Shown: piece after piece, positions 16,561 through 24,739 of the stretch
Numbering within the stretch: the first letter of the stretch is position 1
Layout: every line of letters begins with the position of its first letter
Source of the DNA: Desulforamulus hydrothermalis Lam5 = DSM 18033
GTDB taxonomy: Bacteria; Bacillota; Desulfotomaculia; Desulfotomaculales; Desulfotomaculaceae
Assembly: GCF_000315365.1 (NCBI RefSeq)
Contig: NZ_CAOS01000009.1
Coordinates: 1 to 64,000 of the forward strand
DNA length: 64,000 bases
Reading direction: 5' to 3'
Translations under genes and position numbers: made by a program
The notes under the pieces: model-generated
Database searches by the model: none
What the model saw: only the letters and a program-made list of their open reading frames with translations
Told to the model about the DNA's origin: nothing

Positions 16561-18711
16561 GTGGATGATGGAAGGTTATCCTGCCGGCAAGAGCATCCTT
16601 TTTTGGCATGGGTAAAAAAAGAAACCGGCATTAGTTTAAACAGTAGTCAACAGCAGGCGGTGCTGCACAAAGACGGGCCGCTGCTCCTGTTAGCAACACC
16701 CGGGGCGGGTAAAACCACTGTCTTAAATTTACGCATTGCTTACCTGTTATTAGAGCATCAAGCGGATCCCCGGCAAATACTGGCCCTTACCTTTAGCCGG
16801 GCAGCCGCCAGGGATATGGAAGCCAGGTTTCTAAACCTGTTTGGCCGGTGGATCAGGCAGCCGATCCGATTTTCTACCATACACAGTTTTGCTTATCAGG
16901 TGGTGGCAAATTATTTCAGGCGCCGGCAACGGCCCTTTAAGGTTATTGAAAATGAAACGGGATTCAACAGTAAAAGCGCCGTATTAAAAAGCATCTGCCA
17001 GAGGTTTTATGCCGCTGTGGTGAGCGAAGAAAAGCTGGAGGAGTTGGCCAATGCCATCGGCTATGTAAAAAATGCCATGCTTCCCCTGGCAGACATAGAT
17101 AAGCTGGATTTTAAAATAAATCATTTGAAAGAAATATATCTTGCTTATGAACAGTACAAGAAAACCAGTAATGCCCCAACTGTCCTGCTGGATTTTGATG
17201 ACATGCTCACGCTGGCCCACGATATTTTAGAAAAAGAAACGGGTCTGTTGGCTTTTTACCAAAATCAATACCGTTACATCATGACAGACGAGAGTCAGGA
17301 CACATCTCTGATACAACATAAAATTATTGAGAAAATAGCCAGGCCCCATGACAATTTATTTATGGTGGGGGATGAAGACCAGGCCATCTACGGCTTCCGC
17401 GGGGCAGCGCCCCGGTATCTGCTGGAGTTTAAGCAAACCTATCCCGGGGCTAAAGTTATAGCCATGACAGAGAATTTCCGGTCGTCTCAGGAAATAGTCA
17501 ACTTAACCAACCGGTTCATTAAAGCCAATCAAAAGCGCTATGCCAAAGAAATGTTTACCCGCAACGCCGGCCACAAACCGGTGCACGTGTGCAAGTTTAA
17601 ACATGAAGGTGAGCAGTGGGAATATCTTGTCCGGCAACTGTCCGGCGCCGGCGATCTATCGCAGAAGGCAATTATTTACCGTAACAATGCTTCGGCCATC
17701 GGTCTGATTAATAAACTGGAACAGCGGGGTATTCCTTTTTACCTCAGGGATTTTAAAAACCGCTTTTTTAACCACTGGGTGGTAGAGGACGTGCTGAATT
17801 TTCTGCGCTTTTCTTATAATGACAAAAGCACCGCTGTCCTGGAGAGGATTCACACCAAACTGAATCCCTTCATTTCTAAGGATGACCTGACTTTTTTAAA
17901 AGGGTTGGGTGAAACGGGTATCTGCTTAACCGTTCTGGCCGAGCGTTATGCCGGTGACAGTAAAAAAGCCCGGGGATTTTTAAAGCTGCAAAAGTATTTT
18001 AACCAGTTAAACAAGCTGTCTCCCCAGTGGGCTATCCGGTTTATCAGGCAAGAAATGAAGTATGAGGAAAGTGCCGAAAGGATCTGCAATAATTTAGGCT
18101 ATTCTTTCGATAATGTGAAAAGCATCCTGGCTAACCTGGAACATATTGCCGGCGGCTTGCCGGGCCACCAGGAATTTGCCGGTCGCTTGAAGGAGCTGGA
18201 AAAAATTATGGCGGAGGCCCAAAATAATCGGGGCCGTAATGCCGTCACACTGACCACGATGCATTCTGCTAAAGGGTTGGAGTTTCAGCGGGTATACCTG
18301 ATTGATTTGGTGGAAGGGGTAATCCCCGGGGCGGAAAGTATTAAAAAGGGCAACCAGGACAGCCTGGAAGAAGAAAGAAGATTATTTTATGTAGGCATGA
18401 CCAGGGCCGCCCGGGAGTTGTTTTTGTTAACCGTAGAAAATTATCAGCAGGAGCAGGTGCAGGAATCGCGCTTTGTTAAGGAAGTCAGGCAAATCCTGCA
18501 GCCGGCGGATAGAGCAGCGGCAACCCAAGCACAACCGGTGTCAAAACCACCGGCGGCCGGGATGTTTGTTGACCACAAAAAATTTGGCGTAGGCAAGGTT
18601 CTTTCGGTTAACATGGGTAAGGATACCCTGCGGGTTGGTTTTGAAAACGGGCAGGTTAAAGATTTACTGTACAGCGTTTGTGTTGAGAATAATTTAATCC
18701 GCATTTTATAA
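16561..18711 (+). CDS. UvrD/Rep-like ATP-dependent DNA helicase
   Basis: A 716-residue superfamily 1A 3'-5' helicase. Visible motifs are: Q-motif SSQQQAVLH, motif I ATPGAGKTT (45-53), Ia LALTFSRAAARDM, II TDESQD (242-247; Ser replaces Ala of the usual DEAQD/DEYQD), III GDEDQAIYGFRGA, IV region TENFRSSQEIV, V TMHSAKGLEFQRVY and VI EERRLFYVGMTRA. The C-terminus DHKKFGVGKVLSVNMG is the Tudor-like tail of PcrA/UvrD. It acts in repair or replication restart. The GTG start has AGAGGTG eight bases upstream. It stands alone between the exporter and a terminator-associated repeat. Confidence 0.88.
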   Translation: MDDGRLSCRQEHPFLAWVKKETGISLNSSQQQAVLHKDGPLLLLATPGAGKTTVLNLRIAYLLLEHQADPRQILALTFSRAAARDMEARFLNLFGRWIRQPIRFSTIHSFAYQVVANYFRRRQRPFKVIENETGFNSKSAVLKSICQRFYAAVVSEEKLEELANAIGYVKNAMLPLADIDKLDFKINHLKEIYLAYEQYKKTSNAPTVLLDFDDMLTLAHDILEKETGLLAFYQNQYRYIMTDESQDTSLIQHKIIEKIARPHDNLFMVGDEDQAIYGFRGAAPRYLLEFKQTYPGAKVIAMTENFRSSQEIVNLTNRFIKANQKRYAKEMFTRNAGHKPVHVCKFKHEGEQWEYLVRQLSGAGDLSQKAIIYRNNASAIGLINKLEQRGIPFYLRDFKNRFFNHWVVEDVLNFLRFSYNDKSTAVLERIHTKLNPFISKDDLTFLKGLGETGICLTVLAERYAGDSKKARGFLKLQKYFNQLNKLSPQWAIRFIRQEMKYEESAERICNNLGYSFDNVKSILANLEHIAGGLPGHQEFAGRLKELEKIMAEAQNNRGRNAVTLTTMHSAKGLEFQRVYLIDLVEGVIPGAESIKKGNQDSLEEERRLFYVGMTRAARELFLLTVENYQQEQVQESRFVKEVRQILQPADRAAATQAQPVSKPPAAGMFVDHKKFGVGKVLSVNMGKDTLRVGFENGQVKDLLYSVCVENNLIRIL

Positions 18712-18733
18712 CCTCTTATGGGTTAACGGGAAA

Positions 18734-19048
18734 GGGGCAGCGTATTTTTCCGCTGCCCCAGCGTGTCGACAAAGGTTATCGGTGGTTTATGATCCCCTTT
18801 GGCTCCGGTCTACGCACCGACAGCACTATGATTCGCTACGGCGGCCATTGGGGTCGCCTCAAACGGGCCCTCCTGGCCCGGTTCGGCTGGCGCCCACGTC
18901 CTGTGGGCGCCACCCCAATGGCCCCTTCGCTCATCAAGTGCTGTGACCGGTGCTTCGACAAGTCGCCGGCAGGGGATCAGCAAACCACCTTGACATTGTT
19001 TTGCAGCCTTTGTCTACAGTCTGGGGCAGTGTATTTTTCCGCTGCCCC
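18734..19048. repeat. Foldback repeat, copy A, flanked by duplicated terminator hairpin
   Basis: The core (18760-19022, 263 bases) is an imperfect palindrome. Its ends are inverted repeats (CAGCGTGTCGACAAAGG at the left, CAGACTGTAGACAAAGG reversed at the right). Inside these, GGTGGTTTATGATCCCC pairs with GGGGATCAGCAAACCACC, and GGCCATTGGGGT pairs with its exact complement around GC-rich inner hairpins. On both sides lies the same 26-base hairpin, GGGGCAGCG-tatttttc-CGCTGCCCC (18734-18759 and 19023-19048, one difference). Only the right copy keeps a T-tract. It sits between two convergent genes. Two further full copies are at 46922-47229 and 58588-58905. Confidence 0.9.
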
Positions 19049-19099
19049 TTTCTAATGTCCCAGGTCGGGATTAAGGCTCGCTAGTGCGGCGGCTTACCC

Positions 19100-19732
19100 T
19101 TAGCGGATAAAATTCATAAATGTTTTAGCCTCTCTTTCCGGAGGTTTGATGGTTTGCTTGCCGCCTTCAATTACTTTTAAAAGCCACGCCATATTTCTAC
19201 CAAGCACCCGCATGATTTGTACACCTTCTTCATCCTGCACTGCTTCGCCGGGTTTGGTGCCATGAATGACATTCCAATAATTTGAAGTGGGCAGGAACAT
19301 TTCGGAATAATGAAGATAATTATTTAGCTGGTCAAAGGTAGGCAGCCCGCCGGAACGTCTTACGGCAACCACCGCTGCACCGACTTTGTGCCGTAGCAGG
19401 CCGTTGTTAACGCTGGCAACATAAAAAGCCCTGTCCAAAAATGCTTTCATGGTGCCGGCAATGGCGGAATAGTGAACAGGTGACCCCAAAATTATACCGT
19501 CCGCTTCTTTCATTTTTTGAATCCATTCATTAACCTCATCAGCAATAATACATTTTTCATCTTTGTTTTTTACGCATTGACCACATGCAGTACAACCTTT
19601 AATGGTTTTGTTGCCCACCTGAATAATTTCCGTTTGGATGCCTTCTTTTTCCAGCTCATCTGCTACCAGCTTAATGGCATGATAAGTGTTTCCGTTTTTA
19701 TGCGGGCTGCCGTTAAAAGCTACAACTTTCAT
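19100..19732 (-). CDS. Iron-sulfur flavoprotein / NADPH-dependent FMN reductase-like
   Basis: A 210-residue flavodoxin-fold protein. The FMN phosphate loop is GSPHKNGNTYHAI (9-21). A compact Cys cluster, GCTACGQCVKNKDEKC, matches the 4Fe-4S motif of the archaeal/clostridial Isf family. LGSPVHYSAIAGTMKAFLDR is the conserved flavin-site segment. These proteins move electrons between ferredoxin and acceptors such as O2 or H2O2. TAAGGAGG precedes the ATG. It converges on the uvrD gene across the repeat element, and its downstream terminator is the duplicated hairpin there. Confidence 0.85.
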   Translation of the reverse strand: MKVVAFNGSPHKNGNTYHAIKLVADELEKEGIQTEIIQVGNKTIKGCTACGQCVKNKDEKCIIADEVNEWIQKMKEADGIILGSPVHYSAIAGTMKAFLDRAFYVASVNNGLLRHKVGAAVVAVRRSGGLPTFDQLNNYLHYSEMFLPTSNYWNVIHGTKPGEAVQDEEGVQIMRVLGRNMAWLLKVIEGGKQTIKPPEREAKTFMNFIR

Positions 19733-19877
19733 AATGTATGCCTCCTTAAATAAAAAATTATTGTTATTGTTTAGATGAAAGTATAGTTAATTATCCGAAC
19801 AGTGGCAAGTATGCACTTTAAGGTAAGTCAACTTACCCGCGCTGCACGCTGCCGGTTTTTTTAAGGCATCGCCCGGT

Positions 19878-19943
19878 TAAGCAAACATTAAGGGGGCTTT
19901 AAGGCGATCCTCAGGCAGCATTCAGGCTATTTTCAACTTAATG
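19878..19943 (+). promoter_or_regulatory. Array of six 11-bp direct repeats (response-regulator site)
   Basis: At exactly 11-base steps the sequence reads TAAGC (19878), TAAGG (19889), TAAGG (19900), TCAGG (19911), TCAGG (19922), TCAAC (19933). The last unit ends just before a TATGAT -10-like box at 19948. Direct repeats at one helical turn are the binding mode of OmpR/PhoB-type regulators, and such a regulator is encoded at 21914. It precedes the small secreted protein gene. Confidence 0.75.
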
Positions 19944-19994
19944 GCCTATGATAATGACAGATGCAAAATCAATAACCAAGGAGAGGTGTTAAGT

Positions 19995-20525
19995 ATGTTC
20001 AAATTAGGGAAAAAGATTACCGGTCTTGCGGTGGGAGGCATGCTTTTAGCCGGCGCGGTTACCGGCGTGGCCTTTGCCGACTCCAACGCCAAAACGACAC
20101 CGGAGCAGTCCAGGGAACAGTTTTATCAGGAGTTTATTGCTGATTTTGCGCAAAACCTGGGGGTGAGTGAGGATAAGGTGACAGCCGCCCTGGAAGCTAC
20201 AAAAAAGCAGATGATTCAAGAAGCCGTGCAGCAGGGCAAAATAACTCAGGAGCAGGCCAATGTGATGCTGTCGCAAAAGGGTTTCGGGTTTGGCTTTCAT
20301 TTTGGCGGTCCCCGGCATGACAAGGGAGATTTAACACAAAACGATAACTTCCTTAAAGATGCCGCCGGTGTGCTTGGCATTACGGCTGACCAATTAAAGT
20401 CAGAACTGCAGGCGGGCAAAAAGCTGCAGCAAATTATCACTGACCACGGCCTGACCATGGAGCAGTTTCGTCAAAAAATGCCTAAACCCCAACGGCCGCC
20501 TGTGAATAACGAAAATGCTGAATAA
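19995..20525 (+). CDS. Small secreted protein with two LGV/LGI repeats
   Basis: A 176-residue protein beginning with a clear signal peptide (about 1-27, GGMLLAGAVTGVAFA). The mature part holds two related helical units, NLGVSEDKVTAALEATKKQM and VLGITADQLKSELQAGKKLQ, separated by a Gly/His/Phe stretch (GFGFGFHFGG), with a Pro-rich tail. Similar secreted proteins of unknown role occur next to two-component systems in Clostridia. ATG 19995 is supported by AAGGAGAGG. The 11-bp repeat array upstream suggests control by the regulator encoded downstream. Confidence 0.65.
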   Translation: MFKLGKKITGLAVGGMLLAGAVTGVAFADSNAKTTPEQSREQFYQEFIADFAQNLGVSEDKVTAALEATKKQMIQEAVQQGKITQEQANVMLSQKGFGFGFHFGGPRHDKGDLTQNDNFLKDAAGVLGITADQLKSELQAGKKLQQIITDHGLTMEQFRQKMPKPQRPPVNNENAE

Positions 20526-20616
20526 AAGTTGGGGCAGGATTTAGCAATATCAGTCGAAATAACGGGAAGGAAAGTTGGCAGGATAGATTCCCCCTTATGA
20601 TATAATTAAATAAAAA

Positions 20617-20697
20617 GTGAATGGCGATGGAGTTCGCCTAACGCTGTTCAAGCTGATGACTCCTACCCCTTGTGCGAACCGGGGTAGGAGTTTTAAT
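20617..20697 (+). ncRNA. Fluoride riboswitch (crcB motif) with terminator
   Basis: The conserved crcB-motif order is present: GGCGATGGAGTTCGCC (20623-20638), TAACGCT-loop-AGCTGATGA, then ACTCCTACC. GGAGT in the first stem-loop can form the pseudoknot with ACTCC. The 3' part is shared with a terminator, ACTCCTACCCC ... GGGGTAGGAGT followed by TTTTAATTT (to 20697), so fluoride binding should block termination as in other members. TATAAT at 20601 is a likely -10. The gene directly downstream is a cyclopropane fatty acid synthase, not a fluoride exporter. Confidence 0.92.
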
Positions 20698-20719
20698 TTA
20701 GGCAAAGGGGGTATCAACA

Positions 20720-21898
20720 ATGACCAAAGAAAGGATGAAGGGCCTGTTTGAGCGGTTTAAAGGAGGGAATTTTACCGTTACCTTCTGGGACGGGGAGACG
20801 TGCCGGTATGGCCAGGGTCCCCCGGTTGTCAGCTTCATCTTTCATAAACCCCTCGACACAACATTTAACTTGGATAAACCTCTGCTGTCCCTGGGGGAAG
20901 CCTATATGGACGGGTATTGGGACTTTACGGGGGAATTCACCGAGATAATCCGCATCATCGAGGAAAATAAAGAATTACTCAAACCGGCGGGCCTGACGGG
21001 AAAAATTACCGGATTTATCCAGTCGGTCACCGCTAAGCGGCAACAAAAGCAAAATATTGAACACCATTATGATCTGGGAAATGATTTTTTCAGTCTCTGG
21101 CTGGATGAAACATTAAGTTATTCTTGTGCTTATTTTAAAAATCCTGATGATACCCTGTACCAGGCACAAATTAATAAAATTGACCACACCCTGAAAAAAC
21201 TTCAACTGAAACCCGGCGAACGGCTGCTGGATATAGGTTGCGGTTGGGGCTGGCTGGTCATCCGGGCGGCGCAACAGTATGGAGTGCGGGCCCTGGGCAT
21301 TACACTAAGTGACCAGCAGTATGCGGCAGCCGGCCGGCGGGTGAAGGAACTGGGCTTGGCCGGCCAGGTAGAAATTAGGCTGGCCAGTTACCAGGATCTT
21401 TCCGAACAAGAGCAGCAATTTGATAAAATTGTCAGCGTGGGCATGTTTGAACATGTGGGCAGGGATAACCTGCCCAGGTATATGGAACAAGTAAACAAAC
21501 TGCTGGTGCCGGGCGGCTTATCCCTCTTGCACACTATTACCGGCATGACCGAAGAGCCGGTTAATGATTGGATGGAAAAATATATTTTCCCCGGCGGCTA
21601 TATACCTTCGCTGCGGGAGATTATCTGGCTGTTGCCTTTATACCGGTTTCACCTGCTGCATGCTGAAAGCTTACGCTTGCATTATGCCAAAACCCTTGAT
21701 CACTGGTATAATAATTTCAGCCGTTGCGTTGCTAAGGTGCGGGAGAAGTTTGATGAACGGTTTGTTCGCATGTGGAGCCTGTATTTAAGGGGGTGTGCCG
21801 CCTCTTTCAGGGTTTCCGGGTTGGATATTTACCAGCTGCTGTTCAGCAAGGGGTTAAATAACAACCTGCCCATGGATTATGGTTTTATTTATGCATAA
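20720..21898 (+). CDS. cfa: Cyclopropane-fatty-acyl-phospholipid synthase
   Basis: A 392-residue SAM-dependent methyltransferase that adds a methylene bridge to unsaturated acyl chains of membrane phospholipids. Seen: N-terminal lipid-binding part (SLGEAYMDGYWDFTG), QNIEHHYDLGNDFFSLWLDE (substrate and bicarbonate-site region), SAM motif I LLDIGCGWGWL and the VGMFEHVG segment. Length fits the bacterial Cfa family. It lies directly behind a fluoride riboswitch and 15 bases before a response regulator gene, so the three-gene unit cfa-regulator-kinase is probably induced by fluoride. An AGGGGG ribosome site precedes the ATG. Confidence 0.9.
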   Translation: MTKERMKGLFERFKGGNFTVTFWDGETCRYGQGPPVVSFIFHKPLDTTFNLDKPLLSLGEAYMDGYWDFTGEFTEIIRIIEENKELLKPAGLTGKITGFIQSVTAKRQQKQNIEHHYDLGNDFFSLWLDETLSYSCAYFKNPDDTLYQAQINKIDHTLKKLQLKPGERLLDIGCGWGWLVIRAAQQYGVRALGITLSDQQYAAAGRRVKELGLAGQVEIRLASYQDLSEQEQQFDKIVSVGMFEHVGRDNLPRYMEQVNKLLVPGGLSLLHTITGMTEEPVNDWMEKYIFPGGYIPSLREIIWLLPLYRFHLLHAESLRLHYAKTLDHWYNNFSRCVAKVREKFDERFVRMWSLYLRGCAASFRVSGLDIYQLLFSKGLNNNLPMDYGFIYA

Positions 21899-21913
21899 GG
21901 TGGTAGGTGGATT

Positions 21914-22597
21914 ATGCAACAATTAAAGGGCATCAAAATATTAATAGTGGACGATGAACCCAACATACTGCACTTTTTAGAACTGGGCCTGCAGAATGAA
22001 GGTTTTGCCGTACAAACAGCCCAGGACGGCATGACTGCCATTACGTTGATGCAGCAGTTTCAGCCCCAGGTGGTTATTTTGGATGTGATGATGCCCGGCA
22101 TGGATGGCTTTGAGGTGTGCCGCATGATTAAAAAAATGGACAATGTGGCGGTCATTATGCTAACCGCCCGGGATGAAGTGGATGATCGGGTGAAGGGCCT
22201 TAATCTCGGGGCGGACGATTACATGGTTAAACCCTTTAGTTTTAAGGAACTGCTGGCCAGAATTCACGCCCGGATTCGCAACCAGTTTCCCCATTTATTT
22301 GGCGAAGTGGTTATCGGGCCCTTTCATATTGACGACCGCCGTAAAGAAATCAGGTATGAGAACCGGGTTTTGGAATTGTCCCCCACAGAATATGAGCTGC
22401 TTAAATTTTTAGTCCTTAATCATGGCCTGGTATTAAGCAAAACCACTATCCTGGATAAAGTATGGGGATACGATTTTGCAGGTGAAGAAAATATTGTTGA
22501 AGTGTATATCAGATCTTTACGGGATAAATTACACGACAAAGACCACCGGTTAATCAGAACGCTGCGGGGGTCAGGCTACCGGGTTGATTTACCATGA
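21914..22597 (+). CDS. OmpR/PhoB-family response regulator
   Basis: The 227 residues are a receiver domain (acidic pair DDE near 14-16, phospho-acceptor Asp in VVILDVMMPGMDG, Thr/Lys switch LTARDE and MVKPF) and a C-terminal winged helix (about 130-225, with LSPTEYELLKFL and VEVYIRSLRDKL). It is co-transcribed with cfa and overlaps the kinase gene by 4 bases. The arrays of 11-bp repeats at 19878 and 24181, one on each side of the operon, are the expected spacing for a DNA-binding domain of this class. Confidence 0.92.
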   Translation: MQQLKGIKILIVDDEPNILHFLELGLQNEGFAVQTAQDGMTAITLMQQFQPQVVILDVMMPGMDGFEVCRMIKKMDNVAVIMLTARDEVDDRVKGLNLGADDYMVKPFSFKELLARIHARIRNQFPHLFGEVVIGPFHIDDRRKEIRYENRVLELSPTEYELLKFLVLNHGLVLSKTTILDKVWGYDFAGEENIVEVYIRSLRDKLHDKDHRLIRTLRGSGYRVDLP

Positions 22598-24114
22598 AGC
22601 AGAAATTAAAAGCAGCGTTCAACGCAGCCTTTACCCCTGATTCCCTGCGTTCGCAGCTGTTGCTGCGGTCGTTGTTAATCCTGGCCGGTTTGCTTGTGCT
22701 GATCGGGCTGCTGCAGTATCTTTTTATGAAGGAAGTAATTTACCGCAACAAAGCTGTCAGCCTGCAGAGCCAGATCATGTCAATTCCTCGCTTCCTTTGG
22801 GAACATCCCGCCGGCAGCCTGAATGATGAGGCCGGGCGGCCGCAGCGTTTCTTTATTCCCGAAGCGTCGCTGGCCTTTATTGATACCGGAGGCAACTATG
22901 TGATTTTATCGCACGGGCGAGGCCGGCCGCCGCAAGTTGATATTCAGGAATACATGGCTGTTTTAAAAAACAAATCCCTGCCTGACCTGATAACCGGCGT
23001 CGAGGGAGCAGCCAAGGACAGAACAGAACGGCGGGAATTGGTGAATAAAAAACCGGAGCCGTACTATAAAATAGTTAGCTCAGGCGGTGCCGAACAACTG
23101 GTGGTATGGCAGCCGGTGTTTGATCACGGGCAGCTTCTGGGTGTTGTCCAGGCAAGCACTTTAACCGGCCCCCTGAAAGAGCTGCTTATCCGCCAGTTAT
23201 TCACCTTTTTATTCCTTTCCATGCTTGCCCTGCTGGTAGGTTTGCTAAGTTTTTCGCCAATAATTAAAAAAACGCTGGTTCCCTTATTTAATATGGTGGA
23301 TATTGCCGAACAAATTGATGCAGGCAACCTGACCAAGCGTTTTCCCAAACAGCAGGGGCAACTGGAGATTGACCGTTTGGCGGAATCTTTTAACGGTATG
23401 CTGGAACGGTTGGAGGCTTCCTTTGCGGCAGAACGGCAGACCAAGGAACAAATGCGGCGTTTTATAGCAGATGCCTCCCACGAACTGCGTACCCCGTTAA
23501 CCTCTATTCACGGTTTTTTAGAAGTGCTGCTGCGCGGCGCAGCCAATCAGCCGGAGCAACTGCACAGGGCGTTAAAAAGCATGTACGGCGAATCGGAACG
23601 CCTCAATAAACTGGTGCAGGATTTGCTGCTGCTGGCCAAACTGGATCGTACACCCCGGCTGGAACTTGCCGATGGTTTGCTGGATGAGGTAATCCGGGAA
23701 ATGGAACCGCAGCTGCGTTTGCTGGCCGGCAGCCGCCGGCTGGACCTGCAGGTTGCGCCGGATGTCAAGTGCCGGTTTAATGCGGATAAAATCAAACAAG
23801 TTATTTTGAACCTGTTTCATAATGCAGTGCAGCACACCGACCCGGAAAAAGGCCGGATAGTATTATCATTAGCCAAGCAGGCTGACGGTGTGCTGTTAAC
23901 TGTACAGGATAACGGGCCGGGCATTAGCGACCGCCACCTGTCCCGCATTTTTGACCGTTTTTACCGTATTGATACCTCCCGCACCCGCAGGTATGGGGGG
24001 GCCGGGCTGGGCTTATCCATTACCAAATCAATTGTCGAAGCTCATGGAGGAACCATTGGCGTTACCAGCCAGGAGGGGGCCGGCTGTACATTTCATGTCC
24101 GGCTGCCGGCCTAA
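22594..24114 (+). CDS. Sensor histidine kinase with HAMP domain
   Basis: A 506-residue membrane kinase with transmembrane helix 1 (about 24-46), an extracytoplasmic sensor (about 47-195), helix 2 (LFTFLFLSMLALLVGLL), HAMP (about 225-280), a HisKA box DASHELRTPLTSIHGF, and an HATPase with N-box FHNAVQH, G1 DNGPGIS and G2 GAGLGLSI. It pairs with the regulator encoded immediately upstream (ATGA overlap). The ligand is unknown. Its operon leader carries a fluoride riboswitch, which points to envelope or fluoride stress as a theme. Confidence 0.92.
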   Translation: MKQKLKAAFNAAFTPDSLRSQLLLRSLLILAGLLVLIGLLQYLFMKEVIYRNKAVSLQSQIMSIPRFLWEHPAGSLNDEAGRPQRFFIPEASLAFIDTGGNYVILSHGRGRPPQVDIQEYMAVLKNKSLPDLITGVEGAAKDRTERRELVNKKPEPYYKIVSSGGAEQLVVWQPVFDHGQLLGVVQASTLTGPLKELLIRQLFTFLFLSMLALLVGLLSFSPIIKKTLVPLFNMVDIAEQIDAGNLTKRFPKQQGQLEIDRLAESFNGMLERLEASFAAERQTKEQMRRFIADASHELRTPLTSIHGFLEVLLRGAANQPEQLHRALKSMYGESERLNKLVQDLLLLAKLDRTPRLELADGLLDEVIREMEPQLRLLAGSRRLDLQVAPDVKCRFNADKIKQVILNLFHNAVQHTDPEKGRIVLSLAKQADGVLLTVQDNGPGISDRHLSRIFDRFYRIDTSRTRRYGGAGLGLSITKSIVEAHGGTIGVTSQEGAGCTFHVRLPA

Positions 24115-24133
24115 CTGATTATATATGACTGAA

Positions 24134-24173
24134 AACGGCATTGGCGCACAGGTTGCTGTGTGCCAGTGCCGTT
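24134..24173 (+). terminator. Long hairpin after the kinase gene
   Basis: AACGGCATTGGCGCACAG pairs with CTGTGTGCCAGTGCCGTT (nearly perfect 18-base stem, 4-base loop). No T-run follows, so it may be a weak or protein-assisted terminator. Confidence 0.5.
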
Positions 24174-24180
24174 GCGCTTA

Positions 24181-24257
24181 TAAAGCATCTTTCAGCATAT
24201 CTTCAGCCAATACTCAAGAAATGTTCAGTTACCTTTAAGGAACGATTCAGCCGGCAA
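24181..24257 (+). promoter_or_regulatory. Array of seven 11-bp direct repeats (response-regulator site)
   Basis: Units start at exactly 11-base intervals: TAAAG (24181), TCAGC (24192), TCAGC (24203), TCAAG (24214), TCAGT (24225), TAAGG (24236), TCAGC (24247). A CATGAT -10-like box follows at 24264, giving the same geometry as the array at 19878. It precedes the PepSY/lipoprotein/MacB export cluster. The adjacent OmpR-type regulator is the natural candidate to bind it. Confidence 0.8.
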
Positions 24258-24302
24258 AGTTACCATGATAAGTAAAAGTTAATATGTAGGAGGCACCCAA
24301 AA

Positions 24303-24704
24303 ATGAGATTTTACCGTCAATTGCGTCAAGTGCACTTGTGGATTGGTTTGTTAACCTCAGTTTTAATCTTAATTGAAGCGGTGACGGGGCTTTTAATGGC
24401 GGAACCTTGGCTAATGGGCGTCAGCAAACCTTCCAAGCAAATCAGTGAAGCTGCCGGCCATCTGGCCGGGAACCCCGGGATGGGACGAATGGGAGGTGAA
24501 TTTAAAGGAGGACATGACATAACGCCTGGCGGCTCCGGTAACAGTATCATGCACTTTGTCAGAAACCTGCATGCCGGTCGGATAGGCAACACCGACATAT
24601 CGCTGCTGCTTGACCTGGTCGCCATTGGCTTGATTATCCTTACCATGACAGGCATTATTCTTTCGGTCAGGGCCTTAAAATTGCAGAGTACAGCAAGAAA
24701 ATAA
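24303..24704 (+). CDS. PepSY-associated membrane protein
   Basis: A 133-residue protein with an N-terminal helix (HLWIGLLTSVLILIEAVTGLL) and a C-terminal helix (SLLLDLVAIGLIILTMTGIIL) matching the PepSY-associated TM family, with a Gly/Met-rich extracytoplasmic loop and the conserved NLHAGRIG stretch between them. Larger relatives act as membrane ferric or flavin reductase subunits; this short form has no known activity. A GTAGGAGG ribosome site precedes the ATG. It is first in the export cluster controlled by the 11-bp repeat array. Confidence 0.7.
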   Translation: MRFYRQLRQVHLWIGLLTSVLILIEAVTGLLMAEPWLMGVSKPSKQISEAAGHLAGNPGMGRMGGEFKGGHDITPGGSGNSIMHFVRNLHAGRIGNTDISLLLDLVAIGLIILTMTGIILSVRALKLQSTARK

Positions 24705-24739
24705 AAAATTATATATGGTACCGGCGAGGTGAGTGAATA

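Noticed and set aside
18789-19055. Open frame in foldback copy A (MIPFGSGLRTDSTMIRYGGH...), with similar frames in copies B and C
   Set aside because: The frames have different ends and lengths in the three copies and arise from the palindromic repeat. Structure is conserved better than the reading frame, and there is no ribosome site.
20575-20606. TTGGCA and TATAAT as a promoter pair for the fluoride riboswitch
   Set aside because: The spacing is 20 bases, too long. The -10 is plausible but the -35 is not secure.
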